Positions 8,348 through 19,031 are shown, counted from the stretch's first letter. The stretch: DNA of 64,000 nucleotides from Fidelibacterota bacterium (GCA_002689995.1 NZIV01000031.1:40521-104520); one strand, 5' to 3'. A program made the numbers and translations. The notes: generated by a model not told the origin, from the sequence alone.

Positions 8348-11300
8348 ATGAAAAATATTTTTACATTATTAATATTCAATTTTTTAATGGCTGAAATTAT
8401 TCAAGTTGGATCAGGTAGTTATACAACTAATTTCCCTGGATTTGATGAGGCTGGTAGAAATGACTATCCTTCAGGTCAGCCTCAGATAAGTGGTCCTGCT
8501 TTAGAAAAAAAAATACCGACTAACGACTGGTGGTCCAAGTTAATCAAAGAAAATCATGCAAATAATCTTTTTAATTATCCGATGGCATTAAAAACAATAA
8601 ATCAAGGATTAGTAACTAGTTATATTCCATGGGGTGTATATGATGATCAAGAGCCAATTATTCATGGAATTTCTAATTTAAATGTTATTAAATCAAAAGT
8701 ATATGATTTTTCAGATTGGACAGTTACGATGGAATGGTCAGATGGGAATCATTTTTTTCATGCAACTTCTGGTATTGGAATGCCTTTTTTGTATTTTACT
8801 AAAGATGCAGAATCACTAGCAAGAGTGGAAATTAATCTAGGTACAGTTACAATTATTGATGAAAAAATTATTATTGAAGATGCAAGAAATGGTGCTGATT
8901 TTATTATTTATGCGCCTTCAGGTAGTGTATGGAGTCAGTCAGGATCAGTTTATACTTCTAATTTAAATGGTAATAATTATTGGTCAATGGTAATGGCTCC
9001 AGGTTTAAATGATAACTTAATAGCTTTATCAGAAGAGTATTCAGAATATGCTTATGTTTTCCCTCAAAATACATATGTAAATTGGAATTATGATGAGACT
9101 AATTCTATTTTAGAAACAGAATTTAATATAGATGTCGAGATAAAAGAAGGTGAGTATTCCAACATATTGCAAGGTTTACTACCTCACCAGTGGAATAACT
9201 TAGCTGATGACTCGCCTTACCCTAATGGATATAGTTATGAAACAGTGAGGGGTGAATTAAAAATTAATGTTGGGAATTATTTTAAAACCGAAAATCAATT
9301 TATTGGAATTTTACCAACATTGCCAGCATTAGCGCACTATAGTGATGGTTTTAATCCTGCAGAATTGGAAAATAAAATTTCTCAAATTGAAAATGAACAA
9401 CTATCTTCATGGACAGATTCATATAATGAAGGTCAAGTAATGAATCGTCTTATTCAAACAGCAAGGATAGCAGAGCAAATAGGAAACCAAAATGCATTGA
9501 ATACTATAATTGAGACTATCAAAACTCGATTAGAGGATTGGTTGACTGCGAATAGTAACGAAGTAGCCTTTATTTTTTACTATAATGAAACATGGTCAAC
9601 TATGATTGGTTATCCGGCAGGACATGGACAAGATTATAATATCAATGATCATCATTTTCATTGGGGGTATTTTATACACGCAGCTTCATTTATAGAACAA
9701 TATAATCCTGGATGGGCCGATAATTGGGGTGGGATGATTAATCATTTAATACGTGACGCTGCATCTATCGATAGAAGCGATACATTATACCCATTTTTAA
9801 GAAGTTTTAGCCCTTTTGCGGGACATTGCTGGGCTAATGGTTTTGCTACATTTCCACAAGGAAACGATCAAGAATCATCATCTGAGAGTATGCAATTCAA
9901 TTCTTCATTAATACATTGGGGAAGTGTTACAAATAATGATGAAATTAGAGATTTAGGAATTTATTTATATACTACAGAACAGACTGCAATTGATGAATAC
10001 TGGTTCGATATGTATCAAAGAAACTTTTCATCAAATCATCCATATAGTCTTGTTTCAAGAGTATGGGGTAACTCATATGACAATGGAACTTTTTGGACTA
10101 ATGATATTGCTGCATCATATGGTATTGAGATGTATCCAATTCATGCTGGCTCATTTTATTTAAGCCATAATTTAGATTATGTTAATGATTTATGGTCTGA
10201 AATAACAAATAATACAGGTATAATGTATAATGAAGAGAATCCTAATCTTTGGCATGATGTTTTTTGGCAGTATTTATCTTTTATTGATCCATCGAACGCA
10301 ATAGAATTGTATAATTCATATCCTGAAAGAAATTTAAAATTTGGTATATCCGATGCTCAAACATATCATTGGATACATAATATGAATGCTCTTGGAGAAT
10401 TAAGATCTGATATAACTTCTGATTATCCAATTGCATTAAGTTTTAATAAAAATGGAGAATATACATATGTTGCACATAATTATAGTGATATACCGATTAG
10501 AGTTACATTCTCTGATGGATTTGAACTAGATGTAGAACCAAGACAACTTAAAACAAATAGGGAATCTGATATTTATGGAGTTATTTCATCAGAATTTAAT
10601 CAAGCATATCAATATGGGAATGTAAATTTAACTATTGATACTGATAATATTAGTATCACAAGAGTTGAATTTTATAAAAATTCTGAATTTTTAGGGGAAG
10701 ATTTCAATTACCCATATAGTATTGTAGCAGAAAATTTATCATTGGGCGCTCATGGTTTTTATGGTAAAATTTATTCAGGTACAGAAGTTAATATTACTAA
10801 TATTATATATGTACAAGTTGGAGAACAAAGCCCTTATAATGGAAGTATATTTAATTTACCTGGTATTATTGAATCTGGAAAGTATGATTCTTATCATGAT
10901 GAAATAGCTCAAAATATTTCTTATTATGATAACACACAAACAAACTTTGGAACATATCGACTAGACCAGTACGTCGATGTGGAATATTTAAATGGAATGG
11001 AAGGTCCAACTCTTGGCTGGATTGAGGGTGGTGAATGGGTTGAATATAGTATTTATGTCGAAGAACCTGGATTTTATGATCTGGAATATCGTTATGCTAC
11101 TAACAATCCAAGTGGTGGTGGTCCATTTTATTTTGAAATTGATGGAGTACGAATATCTGATGATTTTGATGTATCTTTTACTGGTGACTGGTATAATTGG
11201 ATGAGTGAGACTGTATCAAATATTGAATTTAATGCAGGTGAGCATATCTTAAGATTAGTTTTTGTTAATGGTCAGTTTAATTTAGGAAAAATGGTTTTTT

Positions 11301-12193
11301 CCTACGATAGAGAATTAGATTATAATCCACCAATTGCTAATGCTGGAGAAGATATTTCTATAAATAGTCCAGAAACAAGTACTTCTTTAGATGCATCGCT
11401 TAGTTATGATACAGACTCCGAAAATTTAAATTATTTGTGGCAACAAATTTATGGTCCAAATAGTGTGATAAATTCTAATTTAAATGGAACTATAAATGAA
11501 ATATCAAATCTTGTTCAGGGAGTATATAAATTTAAATTAATTGTAGATGATGGTAGTTATACTTCTTCTGATTTTATTTATGTATTTAAAGATTTTGAAA
11601 TACCCACTGATGCATGTGAAAATATTTTTTGCGATGATGGGCAAGAATGTCAAGAGGGTGAATGTATAGATTTACCTTCAGATCCAACTGTTACATTTTT
11701 AGTAGATATGACGAATGAAGAGATTGATGATTCAGGAGTTTATGTTTCAGGTTCAGATATTCAGCTAGCAGGACCTTCAGGTTTATTAATGACAGAACAA
11801 GGTAATAATATTTGGTCATTAACAATTTCACCTACACCAGGAACCTATACATATAAATTTAGAAATGGACTTTATGACTATTGGGATGGACCTGGTTGGG
11901 AGTCTGATTTACCTGAAGAATGTGGATTTGGACAGTGGAATGATCGACAATTTACTTTTGAAAATATAGATTTAATTTTAGGTCCTTATTATTTTGGATC
12001 ATGTGAGCTTTCGGATCAAGAATTTTCACTAGGTGATATTAATAGTGATGGAGAAGTAAATGTCGTAGATGTTATTAATGTCGTAAATATGATTTTAGGT
12101 GATTCTATAAGTTTAGAATCAGCAGATATAAATCAAGATGGATATGTAAATATCCTGGATATACTTATTTTAGTAAATATCATTATTTACTAA
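8348..12193 (+). CDS. Secreted GH81 endo-beta-1,3-glucanase with CBM6-like, PKD-like and C-terminal dockerin-like domains
   Basis: DHHFHWGYFIHAASFI and GHCWANGFATFPQGNDQESSSESMQFNSSLIHWG match the GH81 catalytic region; CBM6-like WIEGGEWVEYSIYVEEPGFYDLEYRYAT; C-terminal GDINSDGEVNVVDVINVVNMIL...ADINQDGYVNILDILILVNIII. Confidence 0.9.
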   Translation: MKNIFTLLIFNFLMAEIIQVGSGSYTTNFPGFDEAGRNDYPSGQPQISGPALEKKIPTNDWWSKLIKENHANNLFNYPMALKTINQGLVTSYIPWGVYDDQEPIIHGISNLNVIKSKVYDFSDWTVTMEWSDGNHFFHATSGIGMPFLYFTKDAESLARVEINLGTVTIIDEKIIIEDARNGADFIIYAPSGSVWSQSGSVYTSNLNGNNYWSMVMAPGLNDNLIALSEEYSEYAYVFPQNTYVNWNYDETNSILETEFNIDVEIKEGEYSNILQGLLPHQWNNLADDSPYPNGYSYETVRGELKINVGNYFKTENQFIGILPTLPALAHYSDGFNPAELENKISQIENEQLSSWTDSYNEGQVMNRLIQTARIAEQIGNQNALNTIIETIKTRLEDWLTANSNEVAFIFYYNETWSTMIGYPAGHGQDYNINDHHFHWGYFIHAASFIEQYNPGWADNWGGMINHLIRDAASIDRSDTLYPFLRSFSPFAGHCWANGFATFPQGNDQESSSESMQFNSSLIHWGSVTNNDEIRDLGIYLYTTEQTAIDEYWFDMYQRNFSSNHPYSLVSRVWGNSYDNGTFWTNDIAASYGIEMYPIHAGSFYLSHNLDYVNDLWSEITNNTGIMYNEENPNLWHDVFWQYLSFIDPSNAIELYNSYPERNLKFGISDAQTYHWIHNMNALGELRSDITSDYPIALSFNKNGEYTYVAHNYSDIPIRVTFSDGFELDVEPRQLKTNRESDIYGVISSEFNQAYQYGNVNLTIDTDNISITRVEFYKNSEFLGEDFNYPYSIVAENLSLGAHGFYGKIYSGTEVNITNIIYVQVGEQSPYNGSIFNLPGIIESGKYDSYHDEIAQNISYYDNTQTNFGTYRLDQYVDVEYLNGMEGPTLGWIEGGEWVEYSIYVEEPGFYDLEYRYATNNPSGGGPFYFEIDGVRISDDFDVSFTGDWYNWMSETVSNIEFNAGEHILRLVFVNGQFNLGKMVFSYDRELDYNPPIANAGEDISINSPETSTSLDASLSYDTDSENLNYLWQQIYGPNSVINSNLNGTINEISNLVQGVYKFKLIVDDGSYTSSDFIYVFKDFEIPTDACENIFCDDGQECQEGECIDLPSDPTVTFLVDMTNEEIDDSGVYVSGSDIQLAGPSGLLMTEQGNNIWSLTISPTPGTYTYKFRNGLYDYWDGPGWESDLPEECGFGQWNDRQFTFENIDLILGPYYFGSCELSDQEFSLGDINSDGEVNVVDVINVVNMILGDSISLESADINQDGYVNILDILILVNIIIY

Positions 12194-12233
12194 GTTTTAC
12201 TTTTATTTAAAATATATGATTAAATGATATTAG

Positions 12234-12588
12234 TGGAGGTGGGGAGATTCGAACTCCCGTCCGAATAAGGTACTCTATCAACTTCTACATGTTTAGGCGA
12301 ATCTTTTTTTCTTATTAATTTTTTGGGTTTCGCCACCCGCCAAATTAACCAGTCTGAGAAGTATCATTTAATTCTGACAGACACAGAATTAAATTAGTCT
12401 GCTAAAGATAACATTCCCATATAAAATCACAGACAAATTCTAAAGAGAATGGCTGCCGAACTATTTAAGCGGCAGCAGCGTAGCCATAATCGGCATTTAA
12501 GGTTTGTTCCAAGGTGATTAACGAGGTGACTTGAAATCCTCGACATGCAATCGACAGTTTAGCTTACCCGTCGAAACCAGGCACCCCC
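12234..12588 (-). ncRNA. ssrA: Transfer-messenger RNA (tmRNA)
   Basis: 5' GGGGGTGCCTGGTTTCGACGGG; 3' GGGAG-TTCGAAT-CTCCC T-arm; 7-bp acceptor GGGGGTG/CACCTCC including G3-U70; tag ORF ...GCC GAT TAT GGC TAC GCT GCT GCC GCT TAA with its stop in the loop of a GCTGCCG/CGGCAGC hairpin. Confidence 0.95.
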
Positions 12589-12645
12589 AATATCAAAAAG
12601 CAGTTATAATATCTGATGAATTATAAATACAAAAAAAGGATTCAA

Positions 12646-13458
12646 TTATAATTTTTGGCAATGTGGGCAAAAATGAGTTCCTCTTCCTGCACATTTTATT
12701 TTTTTTATATAGTTTGAGCAACTTTGACATTTTTCATTATTTTTATTAAATACTTTTAATTGAGAACCATACTTTCCACTTGAATTTTTATCAAATGAAA
12801 AATTAATTATAGTTGTACCCATTGAATCAATTGCATTTTTCAAAATACTTTGAGTTGCTAAAATAAGTTCTGATAGTTTTTTAGAATTTAATGTTTTTGC
12901 TGGAATTTGAGGATGTACTTTAATTTTAAATAAAATTTCATCGGCATAAATATTACCAATACCTGCAATTATAGATTGGTTTAATAATGTACCTTTTATC
13001 GGACCAGGTCTCAATTTTAATTTATTATACAAATACTTGGTATTTAAATTTTTAGAGAATGGTTCTAATCCTAATTTATTATTTAAGAAATTTAAATTTT
13101 CATGATATCCAATTCTTCCAAACTTACGGATATCTGTAAAAATTAGTTTACTTTTATCATTAAACAGAATTTCAAATCTAGAATGTTGGAGTGGTTTTAT
13201 ATTTTTTTTTTGAAATATAAGTTTCCCTGTCATTCGTAAATGAATAATTAAAAATCTATTCTGAAGATGAATAATAATATACTTTCCTCTTCTTGAAACA
13301 GAAGAAATACATTTATTTTTTAAAGACTTATTTAGTTCTGATTCTGAATGGGTATAAAGAGTTTTATCCCAATTTAATTTAATTCCAATTATTTTTTGTT
13401 TAATAATTTTGGGAGTGATTGAACGAATAACTGTTTCAACTTCAGGAAGTTCGGGCAA
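12646..13458 (-). CDS. mutM: Formamidopyrimidine-DNA glycosylase
   Basis: N-terminal MPELPEVETV; GIGNIYADEILF; C-terminal zinc finger CQSC...CPHCQK. Confidence 0.96.
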   Translation of the reverse strand: MPELPEVETVIRSITPKIIKQKIIGIKLNWDKTLYTHSESELNKSLKNKCISSVSRRGKYIIIHLQNRFLIIHLRMTGKLIFQKKNIKPLQHSRFEILFNDKSKLIFTDIRKFGRIGYHENLNFLNNKLGLEPFSKNLNTKYLYNKLKLRPGPIKGTLLNQSIIAGIGNIYADEILFKIKVHPQIPAKTLNSKKLSELILATQSILKNAIDSMGTTIINFSFDKNSSGKYGSQLKVFNKNNEKCQSCSNYIKKIKCAGRGTHFCPHCQKL

Positions 13459-13461
13459 GTA

Positions 13462-13755
13462 TTAACCTAAAATATTATTTGTTGCTTCTACCATTTTTAA
13501 ATCATAGTTAGAAAGTCCATTCAAATCATGGGTATAGAAACAGATTTTAATATTACAATATCCAATTTTCATATCAGGATGATGGTTTAGTTCTTCAGCT
13601 TTAATTGCAATTTTATTAATAAAATCAATACTCTTCAAGTATGTGTCAAATTTAAGTTCTCTTTCGATTCCATTATTACTGAGTTTCCATTCATTATGAG
13701 ATTTTAAAAATTTATCTATTTCAGTTTGGGATAATAATTGACAATTTTCAGACAT
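13462..13755 (-). CDS. Pterin-4a-carbinolamine dehydratase
   Basis: EELNHHPDMKIGYCNIKICFYTHDLNGLSNYD matches the PCD signature. Confidence 0.9.
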   Translation of the reverse strand: MSENCQLLSQTEIDKFLKSHNEWKLSNNGIERELKFDTYLKSIDFINKIAIKAEELNHHPDMKIGYCNIKICFYTHDLNGLSNYDLKMVEATNNILG

Positions 13756-14327
13756 TAAATTTTTTCTCTTAAAGCAGCATTTAGTTTTTCCATGAATTGA
13801 ACATATCCATATTGTCCTTTTATAATTGCACCAGGAAATGACGTTATAATATTTCCTTTTCTTCCAATGATAAAAGATGTTGGGACAGCATATACTCCAC
13901 CATAACTTCGAGTAATTTTGTCCATATTTCGAGGTGAATCAAATAGTAAAGGATAATCAACCTTATAAGATTTGGAGAAATTCTTAAGGGCTTTTTTATT
14001 ATCACTTATACTAATCCCTAAAATCTCAAGACCATCTTTTTGATGTTTTTTATATAATTCATTAAAATCTGGAATTTCTAATCTACAGGGTCCGCACCAC
14101 GTTGCCCAAAAATTTAATATAACTACATTACCTCTGAGTTGAGATAAATTATATGTTGAATCGTTTATGGATGGTAAAGAAAAATCAGGAGCAAAGTCAA
14201 TATCTTCTGTAATTTTACTAATTGCTCTTTTTTGTGTTTCAGTAATATCATTACTTTGACACATTGCAAAACATAAAGTAAAAATTATTAGGAGTATTTT
14301 ATTTATTTTTTGATAAATCAATTTCAT
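13755..14327 (-). CDS. TlpA/ResA-family thioredoxin-like lipoprotein
   Basis: NFWATWCGPCRLEIPDFNELYKK; lipoprotein-like N-terminus. Confidence 0.93.
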   Translation of the reverse strand: MKLIYQKINKILLIIFTLCFAMCQSNDITETQKRAISKITEDIDFAPDFSLPSINDSTYNLSQLRGNVVILNFWATWCGPCRLEIPDFNELYKKHQKDGLEILGISISDNKKALKNFSKSYKVDYPLLFDSPRNMDKITRSYGGVYAVPTSFIIGRKGNIITSFPGAIIKGQYGYVQFMEKLNAALREKI

Positions 14328-14330
14328 TTT

Positions 14331-16199
14331 TTAGCTAATACCTTTTTTTAAGAAATTTATAAATTTACTTACATCAGTATCCATACCAGGGAAACGTGCA
14401 ACTTCTTTATCATCAGGAGTTAAAATAACATAATAAGGGAGAGCCGCTGTTCCAAAACGATCAACTTCCATTTGTTGGTATTCACGTGCTCGAGGCCCAC
14501 CATCAGTATAAAGTCGAATTAATGTAAATTCTTTAAAGAACTCAATTACTTGAGGATTTTCAAAAATATTTGTTTCCATCCATCTACAGTTAGTACAGGT
14601 ATATCCCGTAAAATCAATAAAAATTGGCTTGTCTGTTTCTTTGCTTGAAGCTACTCCTTCATCATAGTCTTCAAACCAAACCAAATCATGATGAGACAAT
14701 ATATTTTTTTGTTCATTATTAGTATGAGAAATTTTATTAATTGGTGTATCAGAATATGATATAATTGGCGGTAAATATGAGTCAATTAGTCCATGAATGG
14801 GCTGACCAAACAAACCCGTACTAAGATAGAGTCCAAAACTAAGACATACCATACTCATCATTAGTCTTGGAACACCAATCATATCCATTTTAGTATCATG
14901 AGGTAATTGTATTTTACCAAGTAAATACACTCCCATTAGAAAAGCAATAACTGTCCAACTTGCTAAAACCATTGGTCTTGTGAAAAGACCAATCTGCCAT
15001 ACTAAATCTGTATTACTAAAAAATTTAAAAGCAGCACCGAGCTCTAAAAATCCCATTATTACTTTTACTGAATTTAGCCATCCACCACTTTGGGGTAATT
15101 TGGATAAATATTGAGGAAACAATGCAAGAAAGAAAAATGGTAGTGCAAATGCTGTAGCAAAGCATATCATGCCTAAAATTGGCCAAAGGTAATCACCTTG
15201 GCTTGCTGTTACGAGCAAAAGTCCTACAAATTGAACAGTACAAGTAAATGAAGTGAGGGTGAATGTAAATGCCATAAATAGAATCCCTATTATACCGCCA
15301 CGTTGCTCTTGCTTCATACTAAATTGCCTTAATGCTGCCGGCATTTCAATTTCGTAGTGTCCAAACAAACTAAATGCAAAATAAACAAAAAGACAACCTA
15401 TAAATATATTAACCCAAGGATTAGATGCTATTTGGTTAGCACCTGCTGCACCTAAAGTTGCTGCTAAAATTAATCCTAATGTTGTGAATATACTAATAAT
15501 TCCAAGTGTATATATAGTTGCACTTTTTAATGGTGAAGATCCTTTTGTTTCACCCATTTTTGTAAAAAAAGAGACTGTAATTGGAATCATTGGAAATACA
15601 CAGGGAGTCAACAATGCCAAAAACCCCATTGTAATTGCGAGCAATATAAAAGAACCCAATCCTTCTGAGATTGCATCATCAATCATGGAATCAGAGTTAC
15701 TTGTTTTAGCCGCAGAGGGGATGAATTTACCTTCCTCAATCAAAAGAGTAAATTCAAAATCATCCCACATAGGAATACACATTGTTGGATCACAAGCCAA
15801 ATATACTAGGGTACTTTGGATTTGATATTTACCTGGTTTTAAAGATTCTGAAACAAATAAATCTTTAGAAATCCTGAAGTTTTTTTTAAGAATACCAACA
15901 TCCATATCAAAGTTTTTATCATATTTAATTGTTGGGTTTGGTTCGTTAAAATCACCGTATATATCAAAAAATGTTGAGTCATAAAATTCAAGTTCAGTTG
16001 GTCTTAATGAATTAACAGGATTTGTAGAATAAATATGGAAATTTTCAGCAACTTTTACGTCAAAATGTAAAACTAATGGTTCCCCTGCTTTGTAAGATGA
16101 TTTATTGAGGGAAGTTTTAAAATTAACTGCTTCATCAAATTCAATTGCAAATCCAATACTTTTAAAAAGTAAAAACAATATTAGTAAAATATTTTTCAT
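14331..16199 (-). CDS. dsbD: Thiol:disulfide interchange protein DsbD
   Basis: N-terminal DsbD-alpha-like region, membrane domain LTPCVFPMIPITVSFF, C-terminal thioredoxin domain FIDFTGYTCTNCRWME. Confidence 0.93.
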   Translation of the reverse strand: MKNILLILFLLFKSIGFAIEFDEAVNFKTSLNKSSYKAGEPLVLHFDVKVAENFHIYSTNPVNSLRPTELEFYDSTFFDIYGDFNEPNPTIKYDKNFDMDVGILKKNFRISKDLFVSESLKPGKYQIQSTLVYLACDPTMCIPMWDDFEFTLLIEEGKFIPSAAKTSNSDSMIDDAISEGLGSFILLAITMGFLALLTPCVFPMIPITVSFFTKMGETKGSSPLKSATIYTLGIISIFTTLGLILAATLGAAGANQIASNPWVNIFIGCLFVYFAFSLFGHYEIEMPAALRQFSMKQEQRGGIIGILFMAFTFTLTSFTCTVQFVGLLLVTASQGDYLWPILGMICFATAFALPFFFLALFPQYLSKLPQSGGWLNSVKVIMGFLELGAAFKFFSNTDLVWQIGLFTRPMVLASWTVIAFLMGVYLLGKIQLPHDTKMDMIGVPRLMMSMVCLSFGLYLSTGLFGQPIHGLIDSYLPPIISYSDTPINKISHTNNEQKNILSHHDLVWFEDYDEGVASSKETDKPIFIDFTGYTCTNCRWMETNIFENPQVIEFFKEFTLIRLYTDGGPRAREYQQMEVDRFGTAALPYYVILTPDDKEVARFPGMDTDVSKFINFLKKGIS

Positions 16200-16569
16200 A
16201 TGATTATTTATTCCGTTAAAACACTATAATATTAGTTTTTTTTAATGATTTTTCATTAATCATTAAAATTTAATTTATAAAATTTTAACCATTTTAAATT
16301 AATTTTTATATTTTTGAAAATTTATTATTAAATAAACTTTATTTATCAGGCTTAAAAAGACAATTAAAATATTACTATTTAATTTAGACATTTTTTTTGT
16401 TGTAATTTGTTCAGATATTCCTAAAGTTTGTATCAAAATTATATTCATTAATACCTGAAATTATTATAAGTTTGTATGTAAATCATATCTCTCCTACAAA
16501 CATTCTTCATGAATAAGATTTTTTATTACATGACTAAATGTAATTTTGGTATTAGATCTGAAAGGATTT

Positions 16570-17433
16570 TTAATTATCATCTGGTTTTACCCGGATTTTT
16601 TTGATAATAATTTCTGACAAAGGCTTATCACTATTAAGTAATCTTTGTTGTTCTTGACGATAACTATTTGGATTCATATTGAGAGGGATTTTAGAAAAAA
16701 TTTCTTTTCCAGTTTTAGGATCAGTAAGATTAACCCAGTTCTCTTTATTTTCTCCAGCTGGTATAACAGGTTTTGAACTCATTTTTGCGACGCTGTAGCC
16801 AGTTGGAGATTTTACAATTCTATCAATAATATGGATATTATTTATAACCTCTCCGAAAACAGTATAATTATTATCTAAATGAAAAGCATCTTCAACGCAT
16901 ATAAAAAATTGACTTCCTGCAGAATTAGGATCTGTTGATCGTGCCATAGATAAAATTCCTCTTTTGTGGGATTTATTATTAAACTCTGCAGGAATTATCC
17001 ATCCAGGACCACCCATACCATCATTATCTGGGTTGAAATCTCTAGATAATATATCACCGCCTTGAATCATAAATCCCTTTATAACTCTGTGAAAAGTCGT
17101 CCCATCATAAAATCCACTATTAGCTAATCTCTTGAAGTTTTTACAATGTTTTGGTGCTACTTCTGGGAAAAGTTTTAATTTAAATTTTCCAACAGAAGTT
17201 TCAATATATACAACATCATCTGCGTTTATATTTTCTATTGAATGATTTTTAGTCTTATTAATTATAAACTCAATTGCTTGTTCTGTTATTTTAATAGAAC
17301 TGTTAGGTTGATTTATCAATCCTTTCATATCTAACCCTAAATTAGGATTATATTTCATAATTGCTAAAGAGTCTTTACTTGATAAAAATGTTAGTAATAT
17401 TAATAAATTTACTAGTTGATAAATTGTTTTCAT
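16570..17433 (-). CDS. Cyclophilin-type peptidyl-prolyl cis-trans isomerase, exported
   Basis: FKRLANSGFYDGTTFHRVIKGFMIQGGD...GSQFFICVEDAFHLDNNYTVFGEV. Confidence 0.94.
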   Translation of the reverse strand: MKTIYQLVNLLILLTFLSSKDSLAIMKYNPNLGLDMKGLINQPNSSIKITEQAIEFIINKTKNHSIENINADDVVYIETSVGKFKLKLFPEVAPKHCKNFKRLANSGFYDGTTFHRVIKGFMIQGGDILSRDFNPDNDGMGGPGWIIPAEFNNKSHKRGILSMARSTDPNSAGSQFFICVEDAFHLDNNYTVFGEVINNIHIIDRIVKSPTGYSVAKMSSKPVIPAGENKENWVNLTDPKTGKEIFSKIPLNMNPNSYRQEQQRLLNSDKPLSEIIIKKIRVKPDDN

Positions 17434-17559
17434 ATTGTTTCAGTATTTATGTTAGAAAGTAAAACGAATCCCAAGTAATTTATATTATCATATTATTATT
17501 ATTTTAAAATAAATTTGTTAATTCTGTTTAATAGTCAAACTTATAAATATATTAAAAAA

Positions 17560-18135
17560 ATGGAACAACTTGCCTTAGGAATATTAGAAAAATCTAAAAT
17601 AAAGGTAATTGCCGAGGGTTTGAATGGGTTTAGAATTGAACTCATTGAAAAAATAGGTAGTGACGATATTGCTCAGCTTATAGAAGTATCCGATGAATTA
17701 GTTAAAAAATTTGGTGAATCTGCTAAGTTAACAAAAAGTAATATAACTAAATATTTTAATAAGGATACAATTCCTTTTGTTGCACGACAAAATAATAAAA
17801 TTATTGGATATATTATTGGTGTACCATTGGAATATTTTCGAAAGGAAGCCTGGGCGCATTATGATGTAAATCTTGGTCTGCAAAATACAATTTATACTTA
17901 TGCTTTTGTTGTAAAGGGAAACTTTCAAAAAAGGGGTGGATATTCAAAATCTTTAAAAAGAGTGTATTTAAATTGGGTTAGAAAACGAAATTATAAGTTT
18001 ATTACAGGACATACAGAATTAGGAATTGCTAAAAACTTTTCTTCAAATACCGAAACTGTAAAAATATTTCCTGAGTGGTATAACAGTAAAGTTTCATTCG
18101 AATATTATAGAAGACCAATAAAAAAGGAAAAATAA
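17560..18135 (+). CDS. GNAT-family N-acetyltransferase-like protein
   Basis: YTYAFVVKGNFQKRGGYSKSLKRVYLNWVRKRNYKFITGHTELG; likely ATG at 17560 rather than the TTG at 17515. Confidence 0.65.
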   Translation: MEQLALGILEKSKIKVIAEGLNGFRIELIEKIGSDDIAQLIEVSDELVKKFGESAKLTKSNITKYFNKDTIPFVARQNNKIIGYIIGVPLEYFRKEAWAHYDVNLGLQNTIYTYAFVVKGNFQKRGGYSKSLKRVYLNWVRKRNYKFITGHTELGIAKNFSSNTETVKIFPEWYNSKVSFEYYRRPIKKEK

Positions 18136-19031
18136 TGAAAACTTATTTCTTATTAATATTTATTTTATTTCAGTTTGGACATTCAATATCAATGTGGGAT
18201 GTATATTTTGAAGCTGGGCCTGCATATGGATATGATAAATATTTAATTTTAGATCCAAATGAAGAGTATACTGGTGGATTTGGTATTTACGAGGGAACTG
18301 TATTTATTCAAGGTAATGGAGCTATCATAAATTTAGATGAAGGACTAGGAATCTGGGTTTCAGCGCAATTCGAAGATTCAGATGTCAGATTAGATATGGA
18401 ATACGTATCAATTATTAATGGTTTTGAATATGGTGCATATTATTCTGGATATGCTAAAGGTGAAATTCGAAATTGTAATTTTATAAATGATTACATGGGC
18501 TTAAAATTATTAGATAATACTGATGTTTCTGTAGTTAACTGTAATTTTATAAATAATGAAGCGTATGGTTTGGCAATTTATACAGAAATTCCAAACTGTC
18601 ATGTATCCTATTGTAATGGGTGGGGTAATGGGGAAGTATACATGGAAAATTGCCCTGGCTGAGGAAATATTTGGACTCAGTTAGAGCCCGAACCTGGTAT
18701 TGGAAATATTAATCAAAATCCATATTTTACAGATTTAAATAACTTTAACTTTAATTATATTGAATCTTCTCCATGTATAAATCAAGGTAGCCCTGAATTG
18801 ACTGATCCTGATGGATCAAGAAGCGATATTGGTGCTAATTATTTTAGTTATATAATTTTGGGGGATTGTAATAGCGATAATACAGTTAATGTAATTGATA
18901 TAGTTAATATTATTGATGGGTGTATTTTAGGAGATTCTCTAGATAGCTGTAGTTGTGGAGATATGAATTCAGATAATATTTTAAATATCGTAGATATTGT
19001 TTTGTTAGTTAATATTGTATTAGAAATTTAA
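18135..19031 (+). pseudogene. Secreted beta-helix protein with C-terminal dockerin-like domain, interrupted by one in-frame TGA (18660-18662)
   Basis: ORFs 18135-18662 and 18798-19031 are in the same frame (offset 663 = 221 codons) and the intervening frame is open and protein-like: ...ENCPG*GNIWTQLEPEPGIGNINQNPYFTDLNNFNFNYIESSPCINQGSPELTDPDGSRSDIGANYF... Confidence 0.8.

Noticed and set aside
10992-11204. 70-aa plus-strand ORF inside the GH81 gene
   Set aside because: Out-of-frame shadow ORF within a clearly coding CBM6-like region.
15484-15825. 113-aa plus-strand ORF
   Set aside because: Antisense to the dsbD membrane domain; explained by codon bias of the opposite strand.
16200-16569. 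Possible small minus-strand ORF (about 49 aa, MNIILIQTLGISEQITTKKMSKLNSNILIVFLSLINKVYLIINFQKYKN) in the dsbD/cyclophilin gap
   Set aside because: Very AT-rich low-complexity translation with no regulatory or conservation evidence; chance ORF is likely.
18660-18662. UGA as selenocysteine codon or genetic code change
   Set aside because: TGA serves as a normal stop elsewhere in the window, no SECIS-like hairpin is convincing, and the protein is a beta-helix type; nonsense mutation or error is simpler.
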